Source: Brevibacterium sp. 239c
GTDB lineage: Bacteria; Actinomycetota; Actinomycetes; Actinomycetales; Brevibacteriaceae
DNA: 64,000 nt
Direction: 5' to 3'
Assembly: GCF_900169365.1 (NCBI RefSeq)
Contig: NZ_FXZH01000010.1
Span: 81,218-145,217 of the forward strand
The position numbers were made by a program, and so were the translations under genes. Under the pieces are notes generated by a model. It was not told the DNA's origin, ran no database searches, and saw only the letters and a program-made list of their open reading frames with translations. The number at the start of each line of letters is the position of its first letter. The stretch's first letter is position 1. Positions 50,440 through 59,144 of the stretch are shown one piece after another.

Positions 50440-52584
50440 ATGTCCGATGACTCCACACCAGATACATCCCGATCCGCCGAAGCTGACCCTGATGTGAAGG
50501 CGGCCAACGCGGAAGCCGAAGCAGCGAACGTGCCGAGGCTCGACACTGATGATTCCGGCCCCCTGCGCCCCGAGCGGAAAGCCTCGCGTGAGAAGCTCAA
50601 GGCCGATGCCAAACGAATGAGCAGAGAGACCGGAAAGGGCCTGGGCAAGCTGGACTACAGCCGCCCCCGCCGCCGGGCCGATGAAGAGCCGGAGAGTAAC
50701 ACCCAGTACCCGCACAACACCCACCCGATCCTGGTCCCGGGCATCGCGATCGACGAACAGCGCCGCCGCTACTCCCTCGACAAGATCATCTTCGCCGTCG
50801 CCGGCACGCTCACCGTCGCCTTCGTAATCTGGGGCATCACCGATTCCTCCAATGTCGCCTCGGTGGCTAAGGCCGCTTACGACTGGTCAACGATGAATGT
50901 GGGCTGGTTCTTCAACGTCGTCGCCATCGTCGTACTCGTCGCACTCCTCATCCTCGCGTTCTCGTCTTATGGCAAGATCCCGCTGGGCAAGGACGACGAG
51001 AAGGCTGAGTTCAGCACCTTCTCCTGGGTGGCGATGCTCTTCGCCGCAGGAATCGGCATCGGCGTGCTGTTCTTCGGCCCGTCCGAACCGCTGACCTACT
51101 TCATCAGTCCACCACCGCTGACGAACGACCCGGAAACCACTGAGGCCCTGCACGGAGCTATGGCCCAGACCTACTTCCACTGGGGCTTCCATGCCTGGGC
51201 GATGTACGCCCTGGTCGGTGGCGCGATCGCCTACGCCGCCTACCGGCGCGGACGTTCGCTGCTGCTGTCCTCGATCTTCCAGACCCTGTTCGGCAAACGC
51301 CAGACCGAGGGCTTCGCCGGCAAGGTCGTCGACATCTTCGCAATCGTCGCAACCCTGTTCGGAACCGCGGCGGCTCTCGGCATCGCGGCAATGCAGATCG
51401 GCACGGGTGTGAGCATCGTCAGCGGGGCCGGACCGATGACGAACAATATGCTCGTCGTCATCATCTGTGTTCTCACCGTCGGCTTCATCATCTCTGCGGT
51501 CTCCGGTGTCTCAAAGGGCATCCGTTATCTCTCGAGCATCAACATCATTCTCACCGTCGGCATCGTGGCGCTCGTGCTGTTCCTGGGACCGACACTGTTC
51601 CTGCTCAACCTGCTGCCTTCGGCGATGATGGAATACCTCGGGTCCCTCTTCGACATGATGGGCAAGTCCCTGTCCTGGGGCGGCGAAACATACGAGTTCC
51701 AGTCTGTGTGGACCGTCTACTACTGGGCCTGGTGGATCTCCTGGTCTCCGTTCGTCGGTACGTTCATCGCCCGTATCTCACGGGGACGCAGCATCCGCCA
51801 GTTCATCCTCGGCACGATCTTCATCCCTTCGACCCTGCTTTTTGTTGCCTACGGCATAATGGGCGGAACGTCGATCTGGATGTACCGAGAGGGGGCATCT
51901 GGTTTCACCGACAGCATGGAAGCGCCCGAGGTGTTCTTCACCCTCATCGGCAACCTGCCCTATGTCGAGTGGTTGCCGGCGGTCGCGATCGTCGTCCTCG
52001 CGATCTTCTTCATCACCTCTGCTGACTCAGCGTCGGTGGTCATGGGCATGCTCGCCAGCCGCGGTGATCAGGAACCCAAGAAGTGGGTTGTCGTGTTCTG
52101 GGGTCTCGTGATGTCGGGCATTGCCGTCGTCATGCTTCTCCTCGGCGACGCCAGCGCGCTGGAAGGGCTGCAACAGCTCGTGATCGTCACTGCGGTGCCC
52201 TTCGCCGTCATCATGCTCTTCATCATCTTCGCCTGGTTCAAGGAACTGCGCACCGATCCGCTCGCACTGCGACGCAAGTACGCCCAGAACGCGGTCGACA
52301 ACGCCGTGGTCGCTGGTGCTGATCGCTACGGCGATGACTTCGCATTCCAGGTCGTGCAGACCGAGCCGGGCGACGGTGCAAACGGGGGCATCGACTCCGA
52401 ACACGAGGATTACACCGGGTGGTACCAGCGCACGGATGAGTACGGCGAGCCTGTCGGGTTCGACTATGAGACCGGCAAGTGGGCTGACGGCTGGACCTCC
52501 GAGGAAGCTGGGAACGACGACTCGGAGACCACCGCTGAGAGTTCAGAGGCTGAGAGCCAGACGGAATCCCGTGTGACCGAGTGA
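50440..52584 (+). CDS. BCCT-family transporter (betaine/choline/carnitine type)
   Basis: 714-residue, 12-TM Na+ or H+ symporter for quaternary amines. The family signature is intact: VWTVYYWAWWISWSPFVGTFIARISRGRSIRQFILG. GIGIGVLFFGPSEPLTYF, FHWGFHAWAMYALVGGAIAYAAYRRG, and FITSADSASVVMGMLASRG also match. The N-terminal 100 residues and C-terminal 120 residues are hydrophilic and charged, as in osmosensing BetP-type carriers. Its neighbours encode a sulfatase maturase and choline-sulfatase, so choline or choline-O-sulfate is a reasonable substrate. The 3' end overlaps the convergent maturase gene by 42 bp. Confidence 0.93.
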   Translation: MSDDSTPDTSRSAEADPDVKAANAEAEAANVPRLDTDDSGPLRPERKASREKLKADAKRMSRETGKGLGKLDYSRPRRRADEEPESNTQYPHNTHPILVPGIAIDEQRRRYSLDKIIFAVAGTLTVAFVIWGITDSSNVASVAKAAYDWSTMNVGWFFNVVAIVVLVALLILAFSSYGKIPLGKDDEKAEFSTFSWVAMLFAAGIGIGVLFFGPSEPLTYFISPPPLTNDPETTEALHGAMAQTYFHWGFHAWAMYALVGGAIAYAAYRRGRSLLLSSIFQTLFGKRQTEGFAGKVVDIFAIVATLFGTAAALGIAAMQIGTGVSIVSGAGPMTNNMLVVIICVLTVGFIISAVSGVSKGIRYLSSINIILTVGIVALVLFLGPTLFLLNLLPSAMMEYLGSLFDMMGKSLSWGGETYEFQSVWTVYYWAWWISWSPFVGTFIARISRGRSIRQFILGTIFIPSTLLFVAYGIMGGTSIWMYREGASGFTDSMEAPEVFFTLIGNLPYVEWLPAVAIVVLAIFFITSADSASVVMGMLASRGDQEPKKWVVVFWGLVMSGIAVVMLLLGDASALEGLQQLVIVTAVPFAVIMLFIIFAWFKELRTDPLALRRKYAQNAVDNAVVAGADRYGDDFAFQVVQTEPGDGANGGIDSEHEDYTGWYQRTDEYGEPVGFDYETGKWADGWTSEEAGNDDSETTAESSEAESQTESRVTE

Positions 52585-53580
52585 GGTGTCCGGTGTCGCG
52601 GCCGAGCGTGCCGAGGTCCGGTACCTGCGGCAATACGAGTCATGGCACATATAGGACCCGCCACGTAGCACCGGTCGCTGGTCGTGCGCACTGAAGTGAC
52701 TGCTCGTCCACTCCCACACGTTTCCGGTCGTGTTGTGCAGACCGAAGCCGTTGGGTGCAAACGCGTCGGCGGGAACGGTGCCGACCGGCGCTGTCGGTCG
52801 GCTGGGGAAGACCCCGGCGAAGGTGTTCATGCGGGCCACACCGCCGGGTTCGCGTACCGAACCCCAGGGGTAGGGCTGTTGCTCGAGGCCGCCGCGGGAA
52901 GCGAACTCCCATTCGACTTCGGTCGGCAGCCGGGCACCCACCCACTGCGCATACGCCTCGGCGTCGGTATGGGAAACATGGGTGACCGGATGCCTGGCCC
53001 ACTCTTCGAGGTTCGAACCTTCGAGGGTCGAACCGGGAACAGCAGCCACACCGGTCGGCCCGGGTCCGCCGGGGTGGAACCAGGTGGCCCCTGTGACCTG
53101 ACGCCACCAGGGGGTAGCCTGCACAGAGGGAGAGGTCTCGGCCAGACCTTCGGCCACCAGGCCGGTGAAAACCAAGGAGTCACCATGAGTTTCGGCATCA
53201 GTGCGATGACCCGTCGCGTGGACGAACGCGGCGAATTCCGCGACCGTGACGGTCGTCGCGCCGATCGCGAAGCCCTCGATGCCAAGCTCGCGGACCGGGC
53301 CTTCACCATCGTCGGGGTAGGCCAAGGGGTCCTCGCTTCCCATGAGGAACGAGCCTCCACTCAGACCGATCATCGCCAGATCCTGCGGGGCCAGAGCCGC
53401 GAGCTCGGCCAGCAGCTGCCGATCGGGAGCGGACGCGGTGGGCGATTCCCTGCCCGACATTCGCACCTCGGTGGGGGATTCTTCTTCCTCAACACCCACC
53501 TCGGCGGACCGAGGACTGCCCTGGCTCGCTCCGACGGGCGAGCTCCGTGCCGGGCCGCAGCATGAGGCCAATGTCGCCAC
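52543..53580 (-). CDS. Formylglycine-generating enzyme (SUMF1 family)
   Basis: About 345 residues. This enzyme oxidises a Cys in type I sulfatases to the catalytic formylglycine. The FGE-sulfatase domain is clear: GGSFLMGSEDPLAYPDDGEGPVRELGIEGFAIGATTVTVAEFAAFVHATGH, HPVTHVSHTDAEAYAQWVGARLPTEVEWEFASRGG, GLHNTTGNVWEWTSSHF, and RGGSYMCHDSYCRRYRTSAR, which carries the redox/copper-binding Cys pair. The N-terminal CCGPAR segment is common in actinobacterial members. GTG 53580 is my choice; GTG 53634 is in frame but adds a poor N-terminus. It is divergent from the sulfatase gene it probably serves. Confidence 0.92.
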   Translation of the reverse strand: MATLASCCGPARSSPVGASQGSPRSAEVGVEEEESPTEVRMSGRESPTASAPDRQLLAELAALAPQDLAMIGLSGGSFLMGSEDPLAYPDDGEGPVRELGIEGFAIGATTVTVAEFAAFVHATGHRTDAETHGDSLVFTGLVAEGLAETSPSVQATPWWRQVTGATWFHPGGPGPTGVAAVPGSTLEGSNLEEWARHPVTHVSHTDAEAYAQWVGARLPTEVEWEFASRGGLEQQPYPWGSVREPGGVARMNTFAGVFPSRPTAPVGTVPADAFAPNGFGLHNTTGNVWEWTSSHFSAHDQRPVLRGGSYMCHDSYCRRYRTSARSAATPDTSLGHTGFRLALSL

Positions 53581-53720
53581 CTTCAATCCATATTTGAGAA
53601 TCAGTTTCGCAAGAATCTGTTCGATCTGACACACCTGCGCAGGTCTTCAACGCAGCTGACTTCGCAGATCATGCTTTCACAAGCAGACCATACGTTTTTG
53701 AGAAAGGACGTGACCAGCAT

Positions 53721-55250
53721 ATGCAACCGCCGAATATCGTAGTGATCCAGGCCGACCAGATGGCCGCTCAGGCACTGGGAGCCTACGGAGACACCGCCGC
53801 ACTCACCCCGAACATCGATTCCCTGGCCGATGACGGGGCGGTCTTCGATCGCGCCTACTGCAGCACCCCGCTGTGCTCACCGTCGAGGGCATCGATGATG
53901 ACCGGTCGGATGCCCTCCGACATCGACTGCCTCGACAACGGCGACGACTTCGCCGCCTCTGTGCCGACGTTCGCTCACCGTCTGCGCAAGCTCGGCTACC
54001 ACACCGCGCTCATCGGACGGATGCACTTCATCGGCCCCGATCAGCACCATGGTTTCGAAGAGCGCCTGACCACCGACGTCTACCCGGCCGACCTCGACAT
54101 GGTCCCCGACTGGCAGCGCCCTCTGGACCAGAAGCTTCAGTGGTATCACGAGGCTGACCCGGTGTTCACCGCCGGTGCTGCCAAGGCGAACGTCCAGCAG
54201 GACTTCGACGACGAGGTGATCTTCAGGACGCTGCGTCACCTCAACGGACGAGTGCGCGCCAATCAGGCCGCCGGTGAGAACCAGCCGTTCCTCATGGTCA
54301 CCTCGTTCATCCATCCGCACGACCCGTACGAGCCGCCGCGGGAGAACTGGGACAGATTCGCCGAGGTGGACATCCCGGACCCAGCTCACCCCGAGGTGCC
54401 CGACATCGCCGAGGACCCGCACAGCCACCGTCTGCGCACGATGAGCGGACTCGACAAGCGAGAACCGGGCCCCGAGGACATCCGTCGGGCACGCCGCGCC
54501 TACTATGCGTCGGTGAGCTACATCGATGATCACATCGGCAAGATCCGCCAGCGTCTGCGCGAGCTCGACCTTGAGGACAACACCGTCATCATCGTCACCA
54601 GCGACCACGGAGACATGCTGGGGGAGAAGGGGCTGTGGTACAAAATGTCCCCGTACGAGCAGTCCTCCCGTGTCCCGATCATCATCAACGGCCCCGCCGA
54701 GGCGGTCACGCCGGGTCGGTATGCCAACCCCGTCAGCCTCGTTGACCTGATGCCGACTCTGCTCGAGCTGGCAGGAACGTCGGATCCGGATGCGACGGGC
54801 ATCTCTCTGTTCGAGTCGGCTCGGCAGGAAGCGGCAGGCGAGACGGAGCCGGCCGATCGCGATGTCATCATCGAGTACTTCGCCGAGGGCACGTATCGAC
54901 CGCAGGTGACGCTCATCCGTGGACAGTACAAGCTGACGATCTGCCCGGGAGATCCGGAGCTGCTGTTCGACCTCGAAACGGATCCGGACGAGCTGGTCAA
55001 CAAGGCCGGCGACGCCTCCTATGCGGAGCTCGTGGCCACGATGCGAGCCGAGCTGGACTCACGCTACGACCTCGAACATCTTGAACAGCATGTGCTCGGC
55101 AGCCAGTCGAGCCGGCAGCTCGTCGCCGATGCGCTCAAGATCGGCACGGTCCGGCACTGGGACTACGATCCGGAACCCGAGAACGGCTATGTCCGCGGCG
55201 ACTTCTGGACCGCGTTCAGGTTCGGAAAGATCCCCGACACCACAGCCTGA
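53721..55250 (+). CDS. betC: Choline-sulfatase
   Basis: 509-residue type I sulfatase that hydrolyses choline-O-sulfate to choline and sulfate. Cys52 in LCSPSRASMMTGR is the formylglycine site of the C-x-P-x-R signature. Metal ligands are visible in IQADQM near the start and in TSDHGDMLGEKGLWYKMSPYE. The segments NGDDFAASVPTFAHRLRKLGYHTALIGRMHFIGPDQHHGFEERLTTD and MSGLDKREPGPEDIRRARRAYYASVSYIDD, and the C-terminal region with GYVRGDFWTAFR, match choline-sulfatases rather than arylsulfatases. It is divergent from the formylglycine-generating enzyme gene and near a BCCT carrier, which supports the assignment. Confidence 0.9.
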   Translation: MQPPNIVVIQADQMAAQALGAYGDTAALTPNIDSLADDGAVFDRAYCSTPLCSPSRASMMTGRMPSDIDCLDNGDDFAASVPTFAHRLRKLGYHTALIGRMHFIGPDQHHGFEERLTTDVYPADLDMVPDWQRPLDQKLQWYHEADPVFTAGAAKANVQQDFDDEVIFRTLRHLNGRVRANQAAGENQPFLMVTSFIHPHDPYEPPRENWDRFAEVDIPDPAHPEVPDIAEDPHSHRLRTMSGLDKREPGPEDIRRARRAYYASVSYIDDHIGKIRQRLRELDLEDNTVIIVTSDHGDMLGEKGLWYKMSPYEQSSRVPIIINGPAEAVTPGRYANPVSLVDLMPTLLELAGTSDPDATGISLFESARQEAAGETEPADRDVIIEYFAEGTYRPQVTLIRGQYKLTICPGDPELLFDLETDPDELVNKAGDASYAELVATMRAELDSRYDLEHLEQHVLGSQSSRQLVADALKIGTVRHWDYDPEPENGYVRGDFWTAFRFGKIPDTTA

Positions 55251-55323
55251 GGCGAGGCGAGGCGCAAGCGCCCCGCGGGGCCGAGCCCCACGCTCCAGCC
55301 GTGACGTTTCATCGAGCGCAGAT

Positions 55324-55369
55324 CGCAGCGTCGAGAGCAGACTGTATACCCTCTGCCCTCGACGCTGCG
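55324..55369. terminator. Very stable hairpin after betC
   Basis: CGCAGCGTCGAG pairs fully with CTCGACGCTGCG, and GCAGA with TCTGC inside, leaving a 10-nt loop. The plus strand continues GTCGTCTTTCG. The GC palindrome GCCCCGCGGGGC (55270-55281) lies just upstream. Confidence 0.7.
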
Positions 55370-55523
55370 GTCGTCTTTCGGTGAGATCGAGACGAGATCG
55401 AGACGAGGGAGTAGCGGATCCCCGGCAGGGCCCACCTCGGCGGGGATAATTCACTCAGCATTGGGCGAGTTGCAGGTCACACTCTCAGACTCTGGTGGCA
55501 TCATCTGGAGTAGGAGGGATGTC

Positions 55524-56924
55524 ATGACCAATTTTGAGTGGACATCTGAAGTCCCGCTCGCCGCCGAGACCACGTATCTCTGGCACGCACAGCCCGGAGC
55601 ACTGACCAGGCTGTCCCCGCATTGGGCACAGGAGATCATCCAGGAGAGCTACCCTCCCATCGCACCCGGTGCGATCGCCCAGGTCAAGACCAGTGTGCCC
55701 GGCACCTACGGCCTTGTCCGGCGACCATTCAGCTCGGTGCATTCCGAAGGTCCCTCCCGGTTCTCGTTCGTCGATGAACTCAAGAAGGGTCCACTGAGTC
55801 AGTGGAAGCACACTCACGAATTCTCCTCAGTCGCCGGGGGAACCAAAATCGATGACCATATCGAGTTCTCGATGGCTCCGACAGGCTTCGACGCGATCGA
55901 CCGTGGCCTCATCCATAACTTGGAAGCAACCTTCGAAGCCAGGCATAAGCGCATGCTCATGGATATCGAGTTCCTCGAGCGCATGCATGCACCTCTGTTG
56001 ACGCGTAAGAAGGGCAAACGCATCCTCATCGTCGGCGGCAGCGGACTCGTCGGCCAACAGGTCGCGGCACTGTTCTCCACGGCGGGCCATTTCGTGCGCC
56101 TGCTGGTGCGGCGCACCCCGAAGTTCGAGTATGAGTCCCATTGGAACCCCGAATTGGGAATCATCAACCCTCGCGACCTGGCATGGGCGGATGCGGTCGT
56201 CCACCTCGGTGGGCGATCGATTGCCACCCGGTTCACGAAGAAGGCCAAGGAGGAGATCCGCTCCTCACGCATCAATTCGACGACGCTGCTGGCAGAGACG
56301 ATGCGCGCCCTGCCCGAGGCGAAACGACCCGAAGTATTCGTCTGCGCGTCCGCGGTGGGAATCTATGGTTCTCGGGCGGAAGCGCCGGTGGATGAGACCG
56401 CACCGGCTGGGGACGGATTCCTTGCCGAAGTGTGTCAGGAGTGGGAAGCTGCAGCCGCCAGAGTCGAGGAGCTGGGCATCCGGCGGGTCTCCATCCGCTC
56501 GGGCATCGCATTGACCTCGTTGAGCGGGTTCCTCAAACTCCAAACACCGTTGTATCTCGCGGGGGCCGGAGGCCGTTTGGGCAGTGGCGAGCAGGGCCTG
56601 GCCTGGGTTTCCCTCGATGATCTGGCCAGATCATATGTGCATGCTGTGCTCACCGACTATGTCCGCGGCCCCGTCAATGCGGTGGCCCCCGAAATGGTGA
56701 CGCAGGGAGAATTCGCCGACGCGCTCGCTGCCCACCTGCATCGGCCGGCCCGCCTACTGACGCCCGGTTTCGTCACCGAGCTGGTCCTCGGTGCCGACGG
56801 AGCAAAGGAATTGGCCCTAGCCGACCAGAAGGTGCTCCCGGAAAGGTTGGAGGAGACCGGATACCAGTTCGCCCACCCCACGCTGGCCGCCTGCCTTGAG
56901 GAGGAACTCGGCAGCGGAGCGTGA
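55524..56924 (+). CDS. TIGR01777 epimerase-like protein with N-terminal SRPBCC domain
   Basis: 466-residue fusion. Residues 1-155 form an SRPBCC-like domain (FEWTSEVPLAAETTYLWHAQPGALTRLSPHW, THEFSSVAGGTKIDDHIEFSM). Residues about 165-466 form the SDR39U1/TIGR01777 domain with KRILIVGGSGLVGQQVAALFSTAGHFVRLLVR, DAVVHLGGRSIATRFTKKAKEEIRSSRINSTTLL, CASAVGIYGSR, and the C-terminal DUF1731 region (LTPGFVTELVLGADGAKELALADQKVLPERLEETGYQFAHPTL). These proteins are NADP-binding; an inhibitor-of-division role is known only for one distant homologue. AGGAGGG precedes ATG 55524. A paralogue lacking the SRPBCC part is at 62568-63587. Confidence 0.88.
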   Translation: MTNFEWTSEVPLAAETTYLWHAQPGALTRLSPHWAQEIIQESYPPIAPGAIAQVKTSVPGTYGLVRRPFSSVHSEGPSRFSFVDELKKGPLSQWKHTHEFSSVAGGTKIDDHIEFSMAPTGFDAIDRGLIHNLEATFEARHKRMLMDIEFLERMHAPLLTRKKGKRILIVGGSGLVGQQVAALFSTAGHFVRLLVRRTPKFEYESHWNPELGIINPRDLAWADAVVHLGGRSIATRFTKKAKEEIRSSRINSTTLLAETMRALPEAKRPEVFVCASAVGIYGSRAEAPVDETAPAGDGFLAEVCQEWEAAAARVEELGIRRVSIRSGIALTSLSGFLKLQTPLYLAGAGGRLGSGEQGLAWVSLDDLARSYVHAVLTDYVRGPVNAVAPEMVTQGEFADALAAHLHRPARLLTPGFVTELVLGADGAKELALADQKVLPERLEETGYQFAHPTLAACLEEELGSGA

Positions 56925-56949
56925 AATGGGCGAACGGAGTCAGCTGAGC

Positions 56950-58179
56950 TCAGAACCTCTTCGAGGCGATCTCGGCACCAGCAGTCAATGACTGCAGCTT
57001 AGCGACGGCGATCTCGGGGTGGACGCGTCCACCCAGGCCGCAGTCGGTCGAGGCCACGACATTGTCGGGACCGACGAGCTTCGCGAAACGCTCGATGCGA
57101 TCGGCGACGAGCTCGGGATGCTCGACGACATTCGTGGAGTGCGAGACGATGCCGGGGATGATGCACTTGCCCTCGGGCAGCTTCGTATCCTCCCAGATCC
57201 GCCATTCGTGTTCGTGGCGGACGTTGGCCGCCTCGAAGGTGATGCCACCAGCATTGAGCGTGAGCACCTGGTCGACGATCTCCTTGAACGGCAGGTCCGT
57301 CACGTGCGGCCCGTGCCACGAACCCCAGCAGGTGTGGACGCGAACCTGCGCCGGGTCGATGCCGCGCAGAGCATGGTTGAGTGCGTCGATGCGGACCTGG
57401 ATGAACGACCGGTAGTCGGCGAAGGAGGGTTCCGGGTTGATCTGGTCGAAGTTCTCGGCCAGTGAAGGGTCGTCGATCTGGACGGTCAGACCCGCCTCGG
57501 TGATGGCGAGGTATTCCTCACGCAGCACATCGGCCCAGGCCCAGATGAACTCCTCGTCAGTCTTGTAGAACTCGTTGGCGATGCGAGATGCCGAACCCGG
57601 GGACAGCGCGTTGATGTACCCGTCGCGTTCACCGTACCCAGCAGCCGCGAGACCGGCCTTGAGGTTGGCGATGTCGCTGGCGACCTGATCATGGCCGACG
57701 TAGCTGATGGCGCTCGTGGCCTTGGGGAACTGCGGCTGGTCACCGGTGTCCGTGCCGGCGTTGGCATCACCGTAGACGCCGGGGAAGAGATTGCGGTCGC
57801 GGCGGTCGCCGAAGCTGGTCAGAACCGTGTTGCCCGGCTCCGAGCGGACAGCCGGAGCATCCCACTTGTCGACGTCATCGAGTTCGAGCCCGCCGGTGCG
57901 GGCGAAGGAGTAATGCCACCAGGCACCGTAATCGAAGTCAGCGGACATTGTGTGGCCGTATTCGCCGTCGTTGGGGATCGAGATGCCCAGATCTTTCTGG
58001 CGCTTGACGAGGTCGGCGACGCTGGCGGAGAGGAGCTCGTTGAACTCCTGAGTCTGTGCGTCCGAGACTGTTTCTCCGGCCAGGCGGGCGGTGATCTGAG
58101 CCTGCTTGACCTTATTGGCCTCGATGAGCTCGGGGGTGCGGGGTAAGGACCCTGCGTGCGAGGTGCGGATGGTGGCCAT
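56950..58179 (-). CDS. MetE C-terminal-type zinc methyltransferase family protein
   Basis: 409-residue protein of the cobalamin-independent methionine synthase fold (UROD/MetE superfamily), without the MetE N-terminal domain. The zinc ligands are recognisable: His and Cys in VRVHTCWGSWHGPH, Glu in ITFEAANVRHEHEW, and Cys in VASTDCGLGGRVHP. Relatives include epoxyalkane:CoM transferases and core MetE methyltransferases. The methyl donor here is unknown. ATG 58179 follows AGGAGT; a longer frame to 58236 lacks support. No homocysteine pathway genes are adjacent. Confidence 0.88.
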   Translation of the reverse strand: MATIRTSHAGSLPRTPELIEANKVKQAQITARLAGETVSDAQTQEFNELLSASVADLVKRQKDLGISIPNDGEYGHTMSADFDYGAWWHYSFARTGGLELDDVDKWDAPAVRSEPGNTVLTSFGDRRDRNLFPGVYGDANAGTDTGDQPQFPKATSAISYVGHDQVASDIANLKAGLAAAGYGERDGYINALSPGSASRIANEFYKTDEEFIWAWADVLREEYLAITEAGLTVQIDDPSLAENFDQINPEPSFADYRSFIQVRIDALNHALRGIDPAQVRVHTCWGSWHGPHVTDLPFKEIVDQVLTLNAGGITFEAANVRHEHEWRIWEDTKLPEGKCIIPGIVSHSTNVVEHPELVADRIERFAKLVGPDNVVASTDCGLGGRVHPEIAVAKLQSLTAGAEIASKRF

Positions 58180-58346
58180 GGGTGACTCCTTCGGTTGTTC
58201 GACTGTGTTGTAGGCGAATCGTTCCCCCTCAGGCAATCACATTAGCCACTTCGCATGCGAGAGACTCGTCATGTTGGGTCACTTGCTGTGGCGCCAACTG
58301 GGTGAAGAGAGCGCGGTCCTGGCCCTCACCGACCTACAGTGATGTC

Positions 58347-59024
58347 ATGAGTCAGCAGGCTTCTTCGGGAGGACCCGAACGGGAGGTCGGACCCGGGTGG
58401 ACGGCGCGGGTCCTGTACTGGGTGGCCCTGGCCATCGGCTCATTGCCGGAGCTCGTGATGATGCCGATGATGGTCGACGGGGTGCGGCCTGAATTCTTCG
58501 CCGTGTATTCGGCCATGAGCGTCGTAGTAGCGATCCTCGAACTCGTCCTCGGCGTCGTTGCCCTTCTCACAGTGAGGGCCAGTCCGATGCCGATGCGTCT
58601 GTTCGGGATAGGACTACTCATTGCCATCAGCATCTATGCATTCGCTTTGCCGTACCTGATGCCGATCATTGTGAATCCTGGTGTCGACGGTTTCGGCGGC
58701 AGCGGTTTCGGCGGCAGCGCCAGCAGTTTCGAACTGGCGATGATCATCCCGAGCATCATCTGGACCTTCCACGGCGGCGTTGTGCTGGCCGGAACAATCA
58801 TTGCCTGGAACCTCGCGCGCAACAGAACCTGGTGGACCCACCTCGTGGCTGCCGGCTATGCGCTGCTGATGGGACTCGTGGTCGCCTTTGTCGAATGGGC
58901 TATGAACTGGTTCGGTTCCTCATTCGCGATGTCAATGGTCCTCACGCAATGTGTCTTGCTGGGAGTGACATTCTGCGGTCTTGGTCTGCTGCACGTGCTC
59001 GGCGGCCTGCCGCGTGGCAACTAA
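58347..59024 (+). CDS. Membrane protein of unknown function
   Basis: 225 residues with about six membrane helices (VLYWVALAIGSLPELVMMPMMV, FAVYSAMSVVVAILELVLGVVALLTV, MRLFGIGLLIAISIYAFALPYLMPIIV, MIIPSIIWTFHGGVVLAGTIIAWNLA, HLVAAGYALLMGLVVAFVEWAMNWF, MVLTQCVLLGVTFCGLGLLHVLGG). An extracytoplasmic loop holds the Gly/Ser repeat GFGGSGFGGSASS. I do not recognise the family. TACAGT ends 6 nt before ATG 58347, so the mRNA is probably leaderless. A large hairpin ends the gene. Confidence 0.7.
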   Translation: MSQQASSGGPEREVGPGWTARVLYWVALAIGSLPELVMMPMMVDGVRPEFFAVYSAMSVVVAILELVLGVVALLTVRASPMPMRLFGIGLLIAISIYAFALPYLMPIIVNPGVDGFGGSGFGGSASSFELAMIIPSIIWTFHGGVVLAGTIIAWNLARNRTWWTHLVAAGYALLMGLVVAFVEWAMNWFGSSFAMSMVLTQCVLLGVTFCGLGLLHVLGGLPRGN

Positions 59025-59028
59025 AAAC

Positions 59029-59100
59029 GCCGAGGGGACCACTTAGCTTTGACCGGACCAGTTGCAACTGGTTCTCTCGGCGCTAAGGGGTCCCCTCGGC
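59029..59100. terminator. 72-nt two-level hairpin between membrane protein and purL genes
   Basis: The outer stem pairs GCCGAGGGGACC (59029) with GGTCCCCTCGGC (59089) and continues through CTTAGC/GCTAAG, 18 pairs with one mismatch. The inner part holds the palindrome ACCAGTTGCAACTGGT (59057-59072). It lies between two convergent genes and should act as a bidirectional terminator. It is larger than that job needs. Confidence 0.7.
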
Positions 59101-59144
59101 AATCAATAGGGTGAGGACGTGCTGACCGCCGCGGCGGCCACGCT

